Below are positions 26,992-36,350 of a stretch of 64,000 bases of DNA, piece by piece (position 1 is the first letter of the stretch; every line of letters begins with the position of its first letter). The stretch is from Janthinobacterium rivuli (lineage in GTDB: Bacteria > Pseudomonadota > Gammaproteobacteria > Burkholderiales > Burkholderiaceae_D): positions 3,472,001 to 3,536,000 of the forward strand of contig NZ_CP121464.1 in NCBI RefSeq assembly GCF_029690045.1, given 5' to 3'. Made by a program: the position numbers and the translations under genes. The notes beneath the pieces were generated by a model. The model did no database searches, was not told the DNA's origin, and worked only from the letters and a program-made list of their open reading frames with translations.

Positions 26992-27636
26992 CTAATTTTG
27001 TATCAAATCTATATCTTCTGCTGAGTTTTTGGCTAATTCAGGATTGCCGCTATTATTTAAAACCCAGAGTACAAGATTGCCATTTTCAATAATTTCTTTT
27101 TTGGAATAGATTGAACTAAAATAATCCAGTAGTTTGATATGGTCTGTCGGTAACGGCAAATTTTTCATATCTTCAGGGATATCTTCGAAGTAATACCTTG
27201 ATTTTTCCAATGAAGGATATTTCTTCAGCAAATAATCATTCATGGTATATGGCTCATAATTTCCCACGAATAAGTCTCTTGTTAATATTCCTGTAACTGT
27301 AATTTCATTGATATGTTTTTTTAAATATTCAAAATGCTCTTTTGTGGTCGAGAAGTCGGATTGTGAAATTGTATTATTTTTCGACAATTGCCTGACAACA
27401 GAAAGCCGGACATGATCGCCATTGATCTCTATTACTTTGAAAATGAAATGATCCGTTTGAATGCTTTGGCTTCCACCATTGACCCCTGTTCTTTTGTTGA
27501 AAATAAAACTTCCAATTTGCAATTTATGCTCAGGGCTGTTAATGGTTTGTTTCCATATGTAGGGGTTGTAAATCATTTGCTTAAAAGCATATATGGAGAT
27601 GAGAGCGAGCAGGCTTATTATCAGTATTTTTTTCAT
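26992..27636 (-). CDS. AT-rich hypothetical membrane-anchored protein
   Basis: This 214-residue protein has one N-terminal membrane helix (KKILIISLLALISIYAF) and a mostly beta/charged outer domain, with no motif I recognise. Base composition is strikingly lower in GC than all neighbours (well under half GC by eye), and codon use is AT-ended. This indicates recent transfer from a low-GC source or a poorly adapted gene. No transposase or repeat was seen at its edges. The start is not supported by a clear ribosome site. Confidence 0.6.
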   Translation of the reverse strand: MKKILIISLLALISIYAFKQMIYNPYIWKQTINSPEHKLQIGSFIFNKRTGVNGGSQSIQTDHFIFKVIEINGDHVRLSVVRQLSKNNTISQSDFSTTKEHFEYLKKHINEITVTGILTRDLFVGNYEPYTMNDYLLKKYPSLEKSRYYFEDIPEDMKNLPLPTDHIKLLDYFSSIYSKKEIIENGNLVLWVLNNSGNPELAKNSAEDIDLIQN

Positions 27637-27940
27637 TGGGCCAGGCGAGAATAAAATAGTTAAGAGCGGCTTGCTAAGGGCTAATACAATCGAAGCCAGC
27701 CGATGTGATGCTTACGCGGCCGCGCGGCTGAGAAGCACGGCTGTATGTCTGCACGAGGGGCAGAAGCAGTCTTCATCGCATCATCCAGGGGCTGCCGACA
27801 ACAGTTCAGCCGCCATGCGCTTACTTCGATGGCATCGCCGACGAGCTTGCACTCTAGCACGTCGAGGGCCGGGATCCTGATCCTGCTGGGAGCGCATGGA
27901 TTCCTCTTTTTCACGGTGGCAGACAAAGATCGCCACACAA
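27637..27940. other. Intergenic stretch without a convincing gene
   Basis: About 300 bases between the AT-rich gene and the Zur-type sites. Composition returns to normal GC. Short open frames exist on both strands, but none has a ribosome site or a recognisable product. It may hold decayed coding sequence. Nothing else was seen. Confidence 0.5.
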
Positions 27941-27957
27941 ATGCAAGTTGGTTGCAT
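27941..27957. promoter_or_regulatory. Candidate Zur operator 1
   Basis: ATGCAA-GTTGG-TTGCAT is a perfect 6-base inverted repeat with 5-base spacer, 79 bases before the first COG0523 gene. The arrangement repeats at 27970. The Fur-family regulator at 31650-32075 is the likely ligand, inferred from context. Confidence 0.6.
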
Positions 27958-27969
27958 TATAATTTGAAA

Positions 27970-27986
27970 ACGCAATTCATTTGCAT
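27970..27986. promoter_or_regulatory. Candidate Zur operator 2
   Basis: ACGCAA-TTCAT-TTGCAT is the same architecture as operator 1 with one arm mismatch, 29 bases away centre to centre (nearly three helical turns). Two same-face sites suggest cooperative binding over the promoter, whose AT-rich TTATAATTTG lies between them. Confidence 0.58.
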
Positions 27987-28035
27987 TAATGCGACCATCG
28001 CCAACTCAGCAACTCAGCCAGCCGAAGGAATCCCC

Positions 28036-29262
28036 ATGACCCAGCGCAAACTCCCAGTCACCGTCCTGTCCGGCTTTCTCGGCGCCGGCAAGACCACCTT
28101 GCTCAACCACATCTTGCGCAACCGCGAAGGCAAGCGGGTGGCCGTCATCGTCAACGACATGAGCGAAGTCAATATCGACGCTTCGCTGGTGAAAGACAGC
28201 GCCGAAGCGGCTGGCGCGGCCCTGTCACGCACGGAAGAAAAACTCGTGGAAATGTCCAACGGCTGCATCTGCTGCACGCTGCGTGACGATCTGTTGCTGG
28301 AAGTGCGGCGCCTGGCTGCGGAAGACCGCTTCGATTATTTGCTGATCGAATCGACGGGCGTGGGCGAGCCGATGCCCGTGGCCGCCACCTTCGACTTCGA
28401 AGACGAGCACGGCGACAGCCTGAATGACGTGGCGCGCATCGACTGCATGGTCACCGTCGTCGACTGCGCCAACCTGCTGTCCGATTTCCACAGCGAAGAC
28501 AGCCTGGAGCAGCGCGGCGAAATCGCGGGCGAGGGCGACGATCGCCAGCTGGCCAACTTGCTGACGGAACAGATCGAATTTGCCAATGTCATCGTCCTCA
28601 ACAAGGTCGACATGGTCGATGCGGCCGAGCGCCTGCGCGTGCTGGCCGTCATCAAAGCCCTCAATCCCGGCGCCCGCATCATCGAAACCAACCAGTCCGT
28701 CGTGCCGCTGGACGCCATCCTTGGCACGAACTTGTTCGACCTGGAGCAGGCGGCCAGCATGCCGGGCTGGGCGCAGGAACTGGCTGGCACCCACACGCCG
28801 GAAACGGACACGTATGGCATCAGCAGTTTTGTGTACCGGTCGAAAGCGCCGTTCCACGCGCAGCGTCTGCATGACTACATTGCCCAGCCGATCAAGGGCG
28901 TGGTGCGCAGCAAGGGATATTTCTGGCTGGCCAGCCGTCCCGAATGGGTGGCCAGTCTGTCCGGCGCGGGCAAGCTGATGAATATCGAACCCGTGGGCCT
29001 GTGGTGGGCCTCCGTACCGAAGGAGCGCTGGCCAACAGACGCGGCTTCGCTGGCGGAAGTTAAAGCGGGCTGGAGCGAAACGTATGGCGACCGCTACCAG
29101 GAGCTCGTCTTCATCGGCCAGGACATGGACCAGGCCGCCATCGAGGCGGACTTAAAGAAATGTCAACTCAACTACACGGAAACGCGCCAGGGCATGGCCG
29201 CCTGGCGCAAGCTGCCCGACCCGTTTCCCCAATGGCAGCGCATGGAAGAACTCGAAGATTAA
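28036..29262 (+). CDS. COG0523 GTPase, zinc metallochaperone type (ZigA/CobW-like)
   Basis: This 408-residue GTPase has the P-loop GFLGAGKTT (residues 12-20), the metal-binding CxCC in [11 protein letters not shown] near residue 80, the switch ESTGVGEP, and the NKVD guanine-specificity motif. The C-terminal CobW_C domain includes YFWLASRP. Long COG0523 members of this form (ZigA/ZNG1-like) deliver zinc to client enzymes during zinc starvation. It is the first gene after the paired candidate Zur operators and heads a run of four co-directional genes. GAAGGA precedes the ATG. Metal identity is inferred from context. Confidence 0.85.
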   Translation: MTQRKLPVTVLSGFLGAGKTTLLNHILRNREGKRVAVIVNDMSEVNIDASLVKDSAEAAGAALSRTEEKLVEMSNGCICCTLRDDLLLEVRRLAAEDRFDYLLIESTGVGEPMPVAATFDFEDEHGDSLNDVARIDCMVTVVDCANLLSDFHSEDSLEQRGEIAGEGDDRQLANLLTEQIEFANVIVLNKVDMVDAAERLRVLAVIKALNPGARIIETNQSVVPLDAILGTNLFDLEQAASMPGWAQELAGTHTPETDTYGISSFVYRSKAPFHAQRLHDYIAQPIKGVVRSKGYFWLASRPEWVASLSGAGKLMNIEPVGLWWASVPKERWPTDAASLAEVKAGWSETYGDRYQELVFIGQDMDQAAIEADLKKCQLNYTETRQGMAAWRKLPDPFPQWQRMEELED

Positions 29263-29281
29263 CCATCAACAGGAAAGCACT

Positions 29282-30295
29282 ATGACAGAACTGATCCCCG
29301 TCACCATCATCACGGGTTTTCTCGGCAGCGGGAAAACCACCATGCTCAAGCGCATATTGCAGGGCGATCACGGCATGCGCATCGCCGTGATCGAAAACGA
29401 ATTCGCCGCCGAAAGCATTGACCATGGCTTGCTGGTGCAAGACAGCGACGAGCAGATCGTGGAAATGAACAATGGTTGCATCTGTTGCAGCGTGCGCGGC
29501 GACCTGATCCGCATCCTGGGCGAACTGCACGCCAGGCGTCAAGCCGGAACCATCGGGTTCGACCATGTGATCATCGAAACGACGGGTCTGGCCGCGCCAG
29601 GACCCGTGGCGCAAACCTTCTTTGCGGAACCGTCAATCAGCGAGTTTTACATGCTCGACGCCATTTTGACGGTGGTCGACGCGCGCCACGCGCAGCAGCA
29701 ATTGACGGCGCACAAGGAAGCCCAGGAGCAAGTCGGCTTTGCCGACCGCATCCTGCTGTCGAAGACGGACCTGGTCAGCAAGGACGAGCTGGCCGCGCTG
29801 CGCCAGCGGCTGGTCGCCATCAATGGCCGTGCCAGCATACAGAAAGTCAGCTTTGGCAATGTGCCGCTGCGCGACATCCTGAACATTCGCGGTTTCAACT
29901 TGAACGCCATCGTCGAGCTGGAGCCGGATTTCCTGGGGGAACTGGGCCACCGCCATGGCGACGGCGTGCAATCGTTCGTCTACCACCAGTCCCAGCCCCT
30001 GAATCTGCTGCAGGTGGAAAATTTTCTTGATGCCGTGGTGCAGCTGTTCGGTGCCCAGCTGATGCGCTACAAGGGCATTTTGTATGTTGCCGACCTGCCA
30101 TGCCGCGCCGTCTTCCAGGGCGTGCATATGCTGATGGGCTCGGAACTGGGCGCGCCGTGGCGCGATGGCGAGACGCGCGCCAGCAAGATCATTTTTATCG
30201 GCCGCGACTTGCCGCAGGATATGCTGATCCGGGGCCTGGACCGTTGCGTGGTCGCGCTGGCCACGGCGGACAGCCCCGTCGAGGTGGCCGCATGA
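29282..30295 (+). CDS. Second COG0523/CobW-family GTPase
   Basis: This 337-residue paralogue follows the first by 19 bases. It has the P-loop GFLGSGKTT, CxCC in NGCICCSVRGD, and IETTGLAAPGP. The usual NKxD is SKTD, as in many YjiA-like members. A CobW_C domain ends it (YKGILYVADLPCRAVFQGVH). It probably shares the zinc-starvation role but with another client. The stop codon overlaps the start of the permease gene (ATGA), so expression of the two should be linked. Confidence 0.85.
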   Translation: MTELIPVTIITGFLGSGKTTMLKRILQGDHGMRIAVIENEFAAESIDHGLLVQDSDEQIVEMNNGCICCSVRGDLIRILGELHARRQAGTIGFDHVIIETTGLAAPGPVAQTFFAEPSISEFYMLDAILTVVDARHAQQQLTAHKEAQEQVGFADRILLSKTDLVSKDELAALRQRLVAINGRASIQKVSFGNVPLRDILNIRGFNLNAIVELEPDFLGELGHRHGDGVQSFVYHQSQPLNLLQVENFLDAVVQLFGAQLMRYKGILYVADLPCRAVFQGVHMLMGSELGAPWRDGETRASKIIFIGRDLPQDMLIRGLDRCVVALATADSPVEVAA

Positions 30296-31080
30296 GCGTG
30301 GAAGCGGGCTTGCCCGCCCTGGCGCTGATCTTTCTGCTTGGCATGCGACATGGCCTGGAACCCGACCACCTGGCCGCCGTCGATGGCTTGACCTTGCGCA
30401 GCCAGGCCGCAGCGCCGCGCTGGGCGCCGTGGATGGGGGCGCTGTTTGCGCTGGGCCATGGCGTTACCGTGCTGGCCATCGTGGCCTTGGCCGCCGTGGC
30501 GTCGCAGCAATTTACACCGTCTGAAGCCGTGTTCGGCTGGCTGGAATGGCTGCCCATCGCCTTGCTGCTGTTGATCGCTGGCATGAATGCGCGCAGCTTG
30601 CTGGCCGGGGCGCAACTGGCCGAGGTGCGCGGACGGCTGTTGCCACGGTCGCTGCGGGGCGCATCGGGGCCGCTGGCCGCCATCCTCGTCGGCATGCTGT
30701 TCGCGCTGGTGTTCGACACGGCCCTGCAGGCGGCCGCCTGGGGCTACGCGGCCGTTGCGCTGGGCGGCATGCAGCCAGCCTTGCTGACGGGCCTGGTGTT
30801 TGCCGTCGGCATGGGCGTGACGGATACCTTCGATGGCTGGGTCACGGCAAAGGTCATGCGCACGGGGCAGGCGGATATCGTGCGCGCCTTCCGGCGCCGC
30901 CTGGGCTGGCCCATCGTCGCCATCTGCGTGGCCATGGCGACCTATATGGCGACAGGCAAGTTTGACTCCGCATGGTCGCTGCCGGAAAGCTGGACGGCGG
31001 CGCTGGGCGCGGCCATGGTATTGCTGATGGCGGCCCTGTACGGCTGGACCTTGCTGGGTTTGCGCCGCGTGCGTGCCTGA
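30292..31080 (+). CDS. NiCoT/HupE-like metal permease
   Basis: This 262-residue membrane protein has about six helices. The second-helix signature RHGLEPDHLAAVDG fits HX4DH (His20, Asp25, His26), the metal-selecting motif of nickel/cobalt transporters. Family members carry nickel or cobalt. Here the gene is coupled to two COG0523 GTPases under putative Zur sites, which suggests import of zinc or a substitute metal such as cobalt under zinc limitation; that is inference. It starts at the ATG overlapping the preceding stop, since earlier in-frame starts lie deep inside the GTPase gene. Confidence 0.75.
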   Translation: MSVEAGLPALALIFLLGMRHGLEPDHLAAVDGLTLRSQAAAPRWAPWMGALFALGHGVTVLAIVALAAVASQQFTPSEAVFGWLEWLPIALLLLIAGMNARSLLAGAQLAEVRGRLLPRSLRGASGPLAAILVGMLFALVFDTALQAAAWGYAAVALGGMQPALLTGLVFAVGMGVTDTFDGWVTAKVMRTGQADIVRAFRRRLGWPIVAICVAMATYMATGKFDSAWSLPESWTAALGAAMVLLMAALYGWTLLGLRRVRA

Positions 31081-31124
31081 GGCAGTGGCGTGGGTATAAT
31101 GGAAAAAAACTGCCGGATTCCACC

Positions 31125-31643
31125 ATGCCCGCACCCGAGATCGTCATTCGCCTGCTGACGCCAGCCGACACCACCGCCTTTTGCGCGCTGCGCCTGCGCG
31201 CCATCCTTGATTCGCCCAGCTCGTTTTCCTCGTCGCGCGAGGATGAGCTGGCGCGCACGCCGGAAGAACATGCGCAGCGCATCGCCGGCGGCCCGCTGCA
31301 CAGGGCTTTCGGTGCCTTCGATGGCGAACGCCTGGTCGGCTTTGCCGGCTTGCGGCGCGAATCCATGCGGCAACTGTCGCACAAGGCCTTGCTGTGGGGC
31401 GTGTTCGTCGATGTGACGCAGCGGGGCAAGGGCGTGGCGCGGCGCCTCGTGAACGCCTGCATCGAACAGGCCGAGACGGACCCTGCCGTCATGCAAGTGC
31501 ATTTGAGCGTGAATGCGGAAAACAATGCCGCCTTGCGCCTGTATGAATCGCTGGGATTTATCGCGTATGGCACGGAGCCGCGCTCGATGCGCGTGGGCGA
31601 GCTATTTTATGACGAGCATCACCTGGCCTTGCTGCTCAGGTAA
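31125..31643 (+). CDS. GNAT-family N-acetyltransferase
   Basis: The product is 172 residues with the acetyl-CoA binding block VDVTQRGKGVARRLV (R/Q-x-x-G-x-G/A) and a typical final ...NNAALRLYESLGF strand-helix. Substrate unknown. A TATAAT hexamer at 31095-31100, about 25 bases before the start, may give it its own promoter, although no matching -35 was seen. It is convergent with the Zur-like gene, six bases apart. Confidence 0.8.
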   Translation: MPAPEIVIRLLTPADTTAFCALRLRAILDSPSSFSSSREDELARTPEEHAQRIAGGPLHRAFGAFDGERLVGFAGLRRESMRQLSHKALLWGVFVDVTQRGKGVARRLVNACIEQAETDPAVMQVHLSVNAENNAALRLYESLGFIAYGTEPRSMRVGELFYDEHHLALLLR

Positions 31644-31649
31644 CCCCCG

Positions 31650-32075
31650 CTATTTGCAGCGCGGGCACAGGCCCTTGATCAGGTAATCGACCTCGCCGCC
31701 GCTGAAGCCTTCCGGCAAGAGCACGGGCGGCGGCAGCTTGACTTCATTGAAGCAGGTGACGTTCGCGCATTTGGTGCACTGGAAATGCGCGTGCTCGTGC
31801 GCCTGGTGGCCGGCGCCCGCGCTGAAGCGCCACACCTGGTCGGCGCCCGCGATGCGGTGCACCAGTTCATTTTCCGTCAGCCATTCCAGCACCCGGTACA
31901 GGGTGACGGAATCGATGTCGCTGTCCTGCGACAGCGCCTGCTGGATTTCATGGTGGGTCAGCGAACGGCTTTGCGCCATTAAAAAGTCGAGCACCTTCAC
32001 GCGCGTCTTGGTGACGCGGGCGTTGGTGTTGCGGATCAGCGATTCGGCTTGCGGTGTAGAAGATGTTGTCAACAT
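31650..32075 (-). CDS. zur: Fur-family regulator, probably Zur
   Basis: The 141-residue product from ATG 32075 has the normal Fur-family length. The N-terminal winged helix includes THHEIQQALSQ and DSVTLYRVLEWL (recognition helix). The dimerisation half has the structural zinc Cys pair CTKC, a second C-x-x-C at the very C-terminus (CPRC), and the HEHAHFQC regulatory metal cluster. Adjacency to two COG0523 genes under paired palindromes favours Zur over Fur or PerR. It is divergently separated from those genes by the GNAT, and no palindrome was found at its own promoter. Confidence 0.82.
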   Translation of the reverse strand: MLTTSSTPQAESLIRNTNARVTKTRVKVLDFLMAQSRSLTHHEIQQALSQDSDIDSVTLYRVLEWLTENELVHRIAGADQVWRFSAGAGHQAHEHAHFQCTKCANVTCFNEVKLPPPVLLPEGFSGGEVDYLIKGLCPRCK

Positions 32076-32178
32076 GATAGGCCTGCTTGCGGGGGATCGG
32101 CTGGCGGCGTCATCGCCGTGCCCGTTGCCACCCTCTGGGCCGTATCTTAGCATGCGTGCCGCTCCCGATGGAACGGCG

Positions 32179-33519
32179 TCACGGTTTGAACGTCCAATAG
32201 CGGCCGGCCACCGTGTCGACGGGGTCGAGAAAGCGCTGGTCGGCGCGCGCATGGTTGCGTATCAGATAAAACATGTCGGACAGGGCGGAGCGCTTTTCCG
32301 CGAAATACATGTGTTTCATGAAGCTCGTGTCGACCCCGGTGGCGTCGATGGTTTCCACGCCCGCCACGATCAGCATGCCGGCGCCGCTGTCGCCCGCGCG
32401 CGCGTAGCCGTGCACGGCTTTCGAGGCGGCCAGGGCCAGGTCTTGCGACGAGGCATACAGGGTGACGGGGTTGCGCGCGCCGGCCAGTTTCGGCGCGATA
32501 TCGTGCTTGAAGATGGCGGCGTCGATGTCGGGCGCGGACAGGATGATTTCCGTGATCTTTTGCGCCAGCTGCGGCTGCGCGGCCAGCAAGTCGGCCACGG
32601 CGCGCGTCAGGCCCCGGCTGCCCATGCTGTGTCCCACCAGATAGACTTGCGCCGCCTCCGTGCTGGCAAGAAAGTCGGCCAGGAAGGCCGTGAGGTGGGG
32701 CGTGCTCCACTCGATATTGTTTTCATCGATGGTGTAGCCGGCCACCTCGCCGCGCGACGGCCAGCTGTAGAACGCGGGCGCGCCATCGAAACCGAGGTCG
32801 TAGGCCATCTGTCCCGTGCGCCGCGCCGCATCCTCGAAACTCACGTTGTAACCGTGCACGAAGACAAAGGCGCTTTTATCGGCCGAGGCGCGGATCTGCG
32901 TTTTGAGTGCGGCAAAGAAATTGTCGCGGTCCTGCACCTCGGCCGACAGCAGCACCACGTGCTTGGTCGGGTCGTCGCGAAACTCCAGGCGCCACAGCGA
33001 TGGCGATTCCAGCTGGCCCATGCGGTGGTCACGGGGAATGCTGACGTCGCAGCTGCCATAGCTGAGCGGGCCATTGCCGCTCATGATGTTGCGTTCACCG
33101 CTGAAGCGCTGGGCCGGCGGCTTGCCCACATCGCGCTGGCGGTCGGTGGCGAAATACACCTTGACCACCGCATAATTCGAGACGACGGCGCTTTTATCGG
33201 CCGGGGCGGGCACGGCTTCCACTTCGGGTGCCTGGGGGAAAGGGCGCTGCAGCGCATCGAGCAAGCCTTGCGCGGCAAACAGGGTTTCCATGTCGTCCGG
33301 CACTTTCGCGCTGGACAGGGCGGCCGACAGGGCCAGTTGCAGCTGACTATTTGCAGGCTCGGCTTCCAGCGCGGCGATGGCGGCCAGGATGGCGGCCGCG
33401 CCGTCGAACCTGGTGATGGCCTGCTTCAGCCGTTGATAATGGCTGGCGACGGCTTCAGGCGCGTGGCCGGGCGCGCCATGCCCGATGGCTGCCACCACAG
33501 CGGAAGTGATCAAGTCCAT
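32179..33519 (-). CDS. Alpha/beta-hydrolase, DUF900 type
   Basis: This 446-residue protein has an N-terminal helical region (1-95), then VVKVYFATDRQRD, the usual opening of DUF900 hydrolases. The fold includes FVFVHGYNVSFEDAARR (oxyanion strand) and the nucleophile elbow GHSMGSRGL. Asp (SAPDID) and a late His (HMYFAEKR or NHARADQRF) complete a plausible triad. There is no signal peptide. Esterase or lipase-like activity is likely; the substrate is unknown. Confidence 0.75.
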   Translation of the reverse strand: MDLITSAVVAAIGHGAPGHAPEAVASHYQRLKQAITRFDGAAAILAAIAALEAEPANSQLQLALSAALSSAKVPDDMETLFAAQGLLDALQRPFPQAPEVEAVPAPADKSAVVSNYAVVKVYFATDRQRDVGKPPAQRFSGERNIMSGNGPLSYGSCDVSIPRDHRMGQLESPSLWRLEFRDDPTKHVVLLSAEVQDRDNFFAALKTQIRASADKSAFVFVHGYNVSFEDAARRTGQMAYDLGFDGAPAFYSWPSRGEVAGYTIDENNIEWSTPHLTAFLADFLASTEAAQVYLVGHSMGSRGLTRAVADLLAAQPQLAQKITEIILSAPDIDAAIFKHDIAPKLAGARNPVTLYASSQDLALAASKAVHGYARAGDSGAGMLIVAGVETIDATGVDTSFMKHMYFAEKRSALSDMFYLIRNHARADQRFLDPVDTVAGRYWTFKP

Positions 33520-33627
33520 GCGCCACCTGCCTTTCAGGTCAGTCTGGATTAAATGTCAACCCATATTGCCATAAAAGCACGCGAAAAGCGACTTGTCCAG
33601 CGGCGCGCGCAGCGGGCCTGTCAACGC

Positions 33628-34506
33628 TCAATGCTGCTTGTCGTCGCTGAACTGCTGCGCCAGTGATTGCAGGGGCGCCACGGTCAGGCCGCCGCGGCTC
33701 ACGTGCTCGGGGATGGCGACGCGCACGGGCTTGCTGTGCATATTGGCGGACGACAGCACGTTCGTCGTCGTCTCGGGCGCCGCATTCCACACGGGGTCGA
33801 CGATGCCTTCGAACACATGTTTCAATTGCTCGCCCCAGGTGTCGCGGATCATGCGGAAATACTGGTTCTTTTCATCGATGGTGACGAAGCGCGTGACGGC
33901 CAGGCTGCCCGTCTCATAGACGAGCAGGTCCAGCGGCAAGCCGACGGAAATGTTCGAGCGCAGGGTCGAATCCATGGAAATGAGGGCGCACTTGGCCGCC
34001 TCGTCCAGGCGCGTGAACGGATTGATGACCCGGTCGATGATGGGCTTGCCATATTTGGCTTCGCCGATCTGGAAATACGTGTTTTCATCGTGCGATTCGA
34101 TGAAATTGCCGGCCGAATACACCTGGAACAGCCGGCAGCGCTCGGCGCCTATCTGGCCACCCAGGATGATGCTGACGTTGAAATCGATGCCGCAGTCGGC
34201 CAGGGCCTTCGCTTCGCGCAGGTGCACGGTGCGCACGGCTTCGCCCACGATGCGCGCCGCGTCATACATGCTGGCCACGTTCCAGATGCTGCGTCCCTCC
34301 GCATCCACGTGTTCGGAAACGATCTGGCGGATCGCCTGCGAGATCGACAAGTTGCCGGCCGTCATCAGGACCAGCATGCGGTCGCCCGGGTTTTCGAACA
34401 CGCTCATCTTGCGGAAGGTGCCCACCTGGTCCACGCCGGCGTTGGTGCGGGAGTCGGACAGGAAGACCAGGCCTTCGTTCAGGCGCATGCCTATGCAATA
34501 AGTCAT
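33628..34506 (-). CDS. Anbu: ancestral proteasome beta-subunit-like peptidase
   Basis: The product is 292 residues. It opens MTYCIGMRLNEGLVFLSDSRTNAG; removal of Met leaves Thr2 as the N-terminal nucleophile of the Ntn-hydrolase fold, with the SDSRT block and a later GGQIG-type strand. Such proteins (COG3484) form large open rings in structural work on relatives. The gene lies in the context long noted for this family: transglutaminase-like, alpha-E and circularly permuted ATP-grasp genes immediately upstream in the same direction. That context has led to proposals of a peptide-ligation/degradation pathway. The activity is unproven. Confidence 0.9.
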   Translation of the reverse strand: MTYCIGMRLNEGLVFLSDSRTNAGVDQVGTFRKMSVFENPGDRMLVLMTAGNLSISQAIRQIVSEHVDAEGRSIWNVASMYDAARIVGEAVRTVHLREAKALADCGIDFNVSIILGGQIGAERCRLFQVYSAGNFIESHDENTYFQIGEAKYGKPIIDRVINPFTRLDEAAKCALISMDSTLRSNISVGLPLDLLVYETGSLAVTRFVTIDEKNQYFRMIRDTWGEQLKHVFEGIVDPVWNAAPETTTNVLSSANMHSKPVRVAIPEHVSRGGLTVAPLQSLAQQFSDDKQH

Positions 34507-34596
34507 CGTCGTAAATCACATCAAAAGGGGAAGCATTTTACACCAGCCGGGCCTTGCCACCTGCTGCCAAGGCCCAGCCAGCCTCATTCCTGCCAG

Positions 34597-35406
34597 TTAT
34601 ACGGGCACGATCTGCACATCGACGCTCAACGTTTCCGTGCCGCCACCCTGGCGCACGCCGCGCACGGGCGCGGCCGAATCGTAGTCGCGTCCGATGGCCA
34701 GGCGGCAATACGCATCCGTCATCAGCCGCGCATGCGTGACGTCGATGCTGACCCAGCCCGCGAAATCCGTGTCCTCGGCCCACGCGTCGACCCAGGCGTG
34801 GCTGGCCGCGTGTCCCGTCGTGCCCGGATCGATGTAGCCGGAGACATAGCGGGCCGGGATGCCCCAGGCGTGGCAGCAGGCGAGGAACAGGTGGGCGTGG
34901 TCCTGGCATACGCCGCGTCCCAGGGCCAGGGCGTCGCCAGCCGTCGTGGTGACCATGGTGGCGCCGCTTTCATACGCGACCTTGCCAACGATGTGCTCGG
35001 CCAGGCGCAGCAGATGGCCCGTGCCCGCGGTCACGCGCTGGTCCGGCAGGCTGGCGGCCGCCAGGTCGAGGATGGCGGGATTGGCCAGGGTCAGCGGCGT
35101 CGGCATGGTAAACAGCAGCGGCGACAGGGTATCGATCAGGTTCAGCCGTCCCTTGTGCGGGTAGATGGTTTCCACCACGCCCTGCGCCACCAGGCTCAGG
35201 GAGTGATGGCTGCCGTTAATCGTCAGCATGTGCGACAGATTGCCGTAAGCATCCGTGTAGGCGTGGCACTGGCCCGGCGTCGTGATTTGCCAGGATAATG
35301 CCCGCTGCTGCGGCTCGATACGCGGCGTCAGGTGCAGTTGCTGGATGGTGTAGGCCAGCGGTGCGCTGTAGGCGTACTCGGTTTCGTGGCGGATGGTGAG
35401 CTGCAT
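34597..35406 (-). CDS. Transglutaminase-like cysteine protease domain protein
   Basis: This 269-residue protein begins with the bacterial transglutaminase N-domain (LTIRHETEYAYSAPL, HLTPR). Its catalytic triad is visible as Cys in GRGVCQDHAHLF, His in ASHAWVDAW and Asp in SIDVTHA. It may cleave or ligate glutamyl/isopeptide bonds made by the neighbouring ATP-grasp enzyme. It starts at an ATG overlapping the alpha-E stop codon (TGATG) and lies 90 bases upstream of the Anbu gene. Confidence 0.9.
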   Translation of the reverse strand: MQLTIRHETEYAYSAPLAYTIQQLHLTPRIEPQQRALSWQITTPGQCHAYTDAYGNLSHMLTINGSHHSLSLVAQGVVETIYPHKGRLNLIDTLSPLLFTMPTPLTLANPAILDLAAASLPDQRVTAGTGHLLRLAEHIVGKVAYESGATMVTTTAGDALALGRGVCQDHAHLFLACCHAWGIPARYVSGYIDPGTTGHAASHAWVDAWAEDTDFAGWVSIDVTHARLMTDAYCRLAIGRDYDSAAPVRGVRQGGGTETLSVDVQIVPV

Positions 35407-36350
35407 CAGGCCGCCAAGGGAACGAGGAAGTCGCGGCTGACCCGGTTGCCCAGGTCATTGATGTTTTCCAGAAACTCCGTCAGGGTCAGATGCAAGCCCG
35501 CCTTCATGATGTCGTCGATATGGCCGAATTTCAGTTCCGCGTGCAGCTTGCCGGCGAAGCGCTCCGTATCGGCCGAGACATCGTTGCGGATATGTTTCAG
35601 GTTTTCCACCACGTCATCCATGCAGGCCAGGAGCGACCTGGGCATGTCGCCGCGCAGCATCAGCAATTCCGCCACCCGTGCCGGGGTGATCACGTCGCGG
35701 TAGACCTTGCGGTAGATCTCGAAGCCGGACACCGAGCGCAGCAGGGCTGCCCAGTAATAAAAGTCGCGCTGGGTAATGTCTTTCGACGTGTCGCGCGCGC
35801 CGTGGAACTTCACGTCGAGGATGCGCGCCGTGTTGTCGGCCCGTTCCAGGAAGGTGCCCAGGCGAATGAAGTGGATGGCTTCGTCCTTGAGCATGGTGCC
35901 TAAAGTGACCCCGCGCGACAAATGCGAGCGGTACTTGACCCATTCGAAGAAGGCGCTGGGATCCGTTTCCAGCAGATTGCTTTTCAAGCGTTTCTGCATG
36001 TCGAGCCAGGTGGCGTTCTGGATTTCCCACACTTCTGTCGTCAAAGTCCCCCGCACGGCGCGGGCGTTTTCGCGCGCGCCCGTCAGGCAGGCCAGGATGG
36101 ACGAGGGGTTGTTCGGGTCGCGCACCATGAAGTCGAGCACGTCGCGCGTGTGGAAGCGGCCATACTTGTGGTCGTAGGCGCTTTGCAGCTCGGAAATGCC
36201 CAGGGTGGCGCGCCAGCCTTGCTCCGCGTCCTGCTCGGACTGGGGCAGCATGGCCGTTTGCATGTTGACGTCGAGCATGCGCGCCGTGTTTTCCGCCCGC
36301 TCCGTGTAGCGGGCCATCCAGAACAAATGATCGGCGGTGCGGCTCAACAT
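35406..36350 (-). CDS. Alpha-E domain protein of the Anbu/ATP-grasp cluster
   Basis: The product is 314 residues, all-helical by composition, with the family start MLSRTADHLFWMARYTERAENTARML and a central HFIRLGTFLERADNTARILDVK that repeats the same E-R-A-[DE]-N-T-A-R motif. The alpha-E family has no known activity but is strongly linked to circularly permuted ATP-grasp and transglutaminase genes; it is predicted to assist their amide-bond chemistry. It overlaps the ATP-grasp stop by seven bases. Confidence 0.9.
   Translation of the reverse strand: MLSRTADHLFWMARYTERAENTARMLDVNMQTAMLPQSEQDAEQGWRATLGISELQSAYDHKYGRFHTRDVLDFMVRDPNNPSSILACLTGARENARAVRGTLTTEVWEIQNATWLDMQKRLKSNLLETDPSAFFEWVKYRSHLSRGVTLGTMLKDEAIHFIRLGTFLERADNTARILDVKFHGARDTSKDITQRDFYYWAALLRSVSGFEIYRKVYRDVITPARVAELLMLRGDMPRSLLACMDDVVENLKHIRNDVSADTERFAGKLHAELKFGHIDDIMKAGLHLTLTEFLENINDLGNRVSRDFLVPLAA

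Noticed and set aside
27681..27938. Small minus-strand frame in the gap before the zinc locus
   Set aside because: No ribosome site, no recognised motif and ordinary chance length; possibly decayed coding sequence but not supportable.
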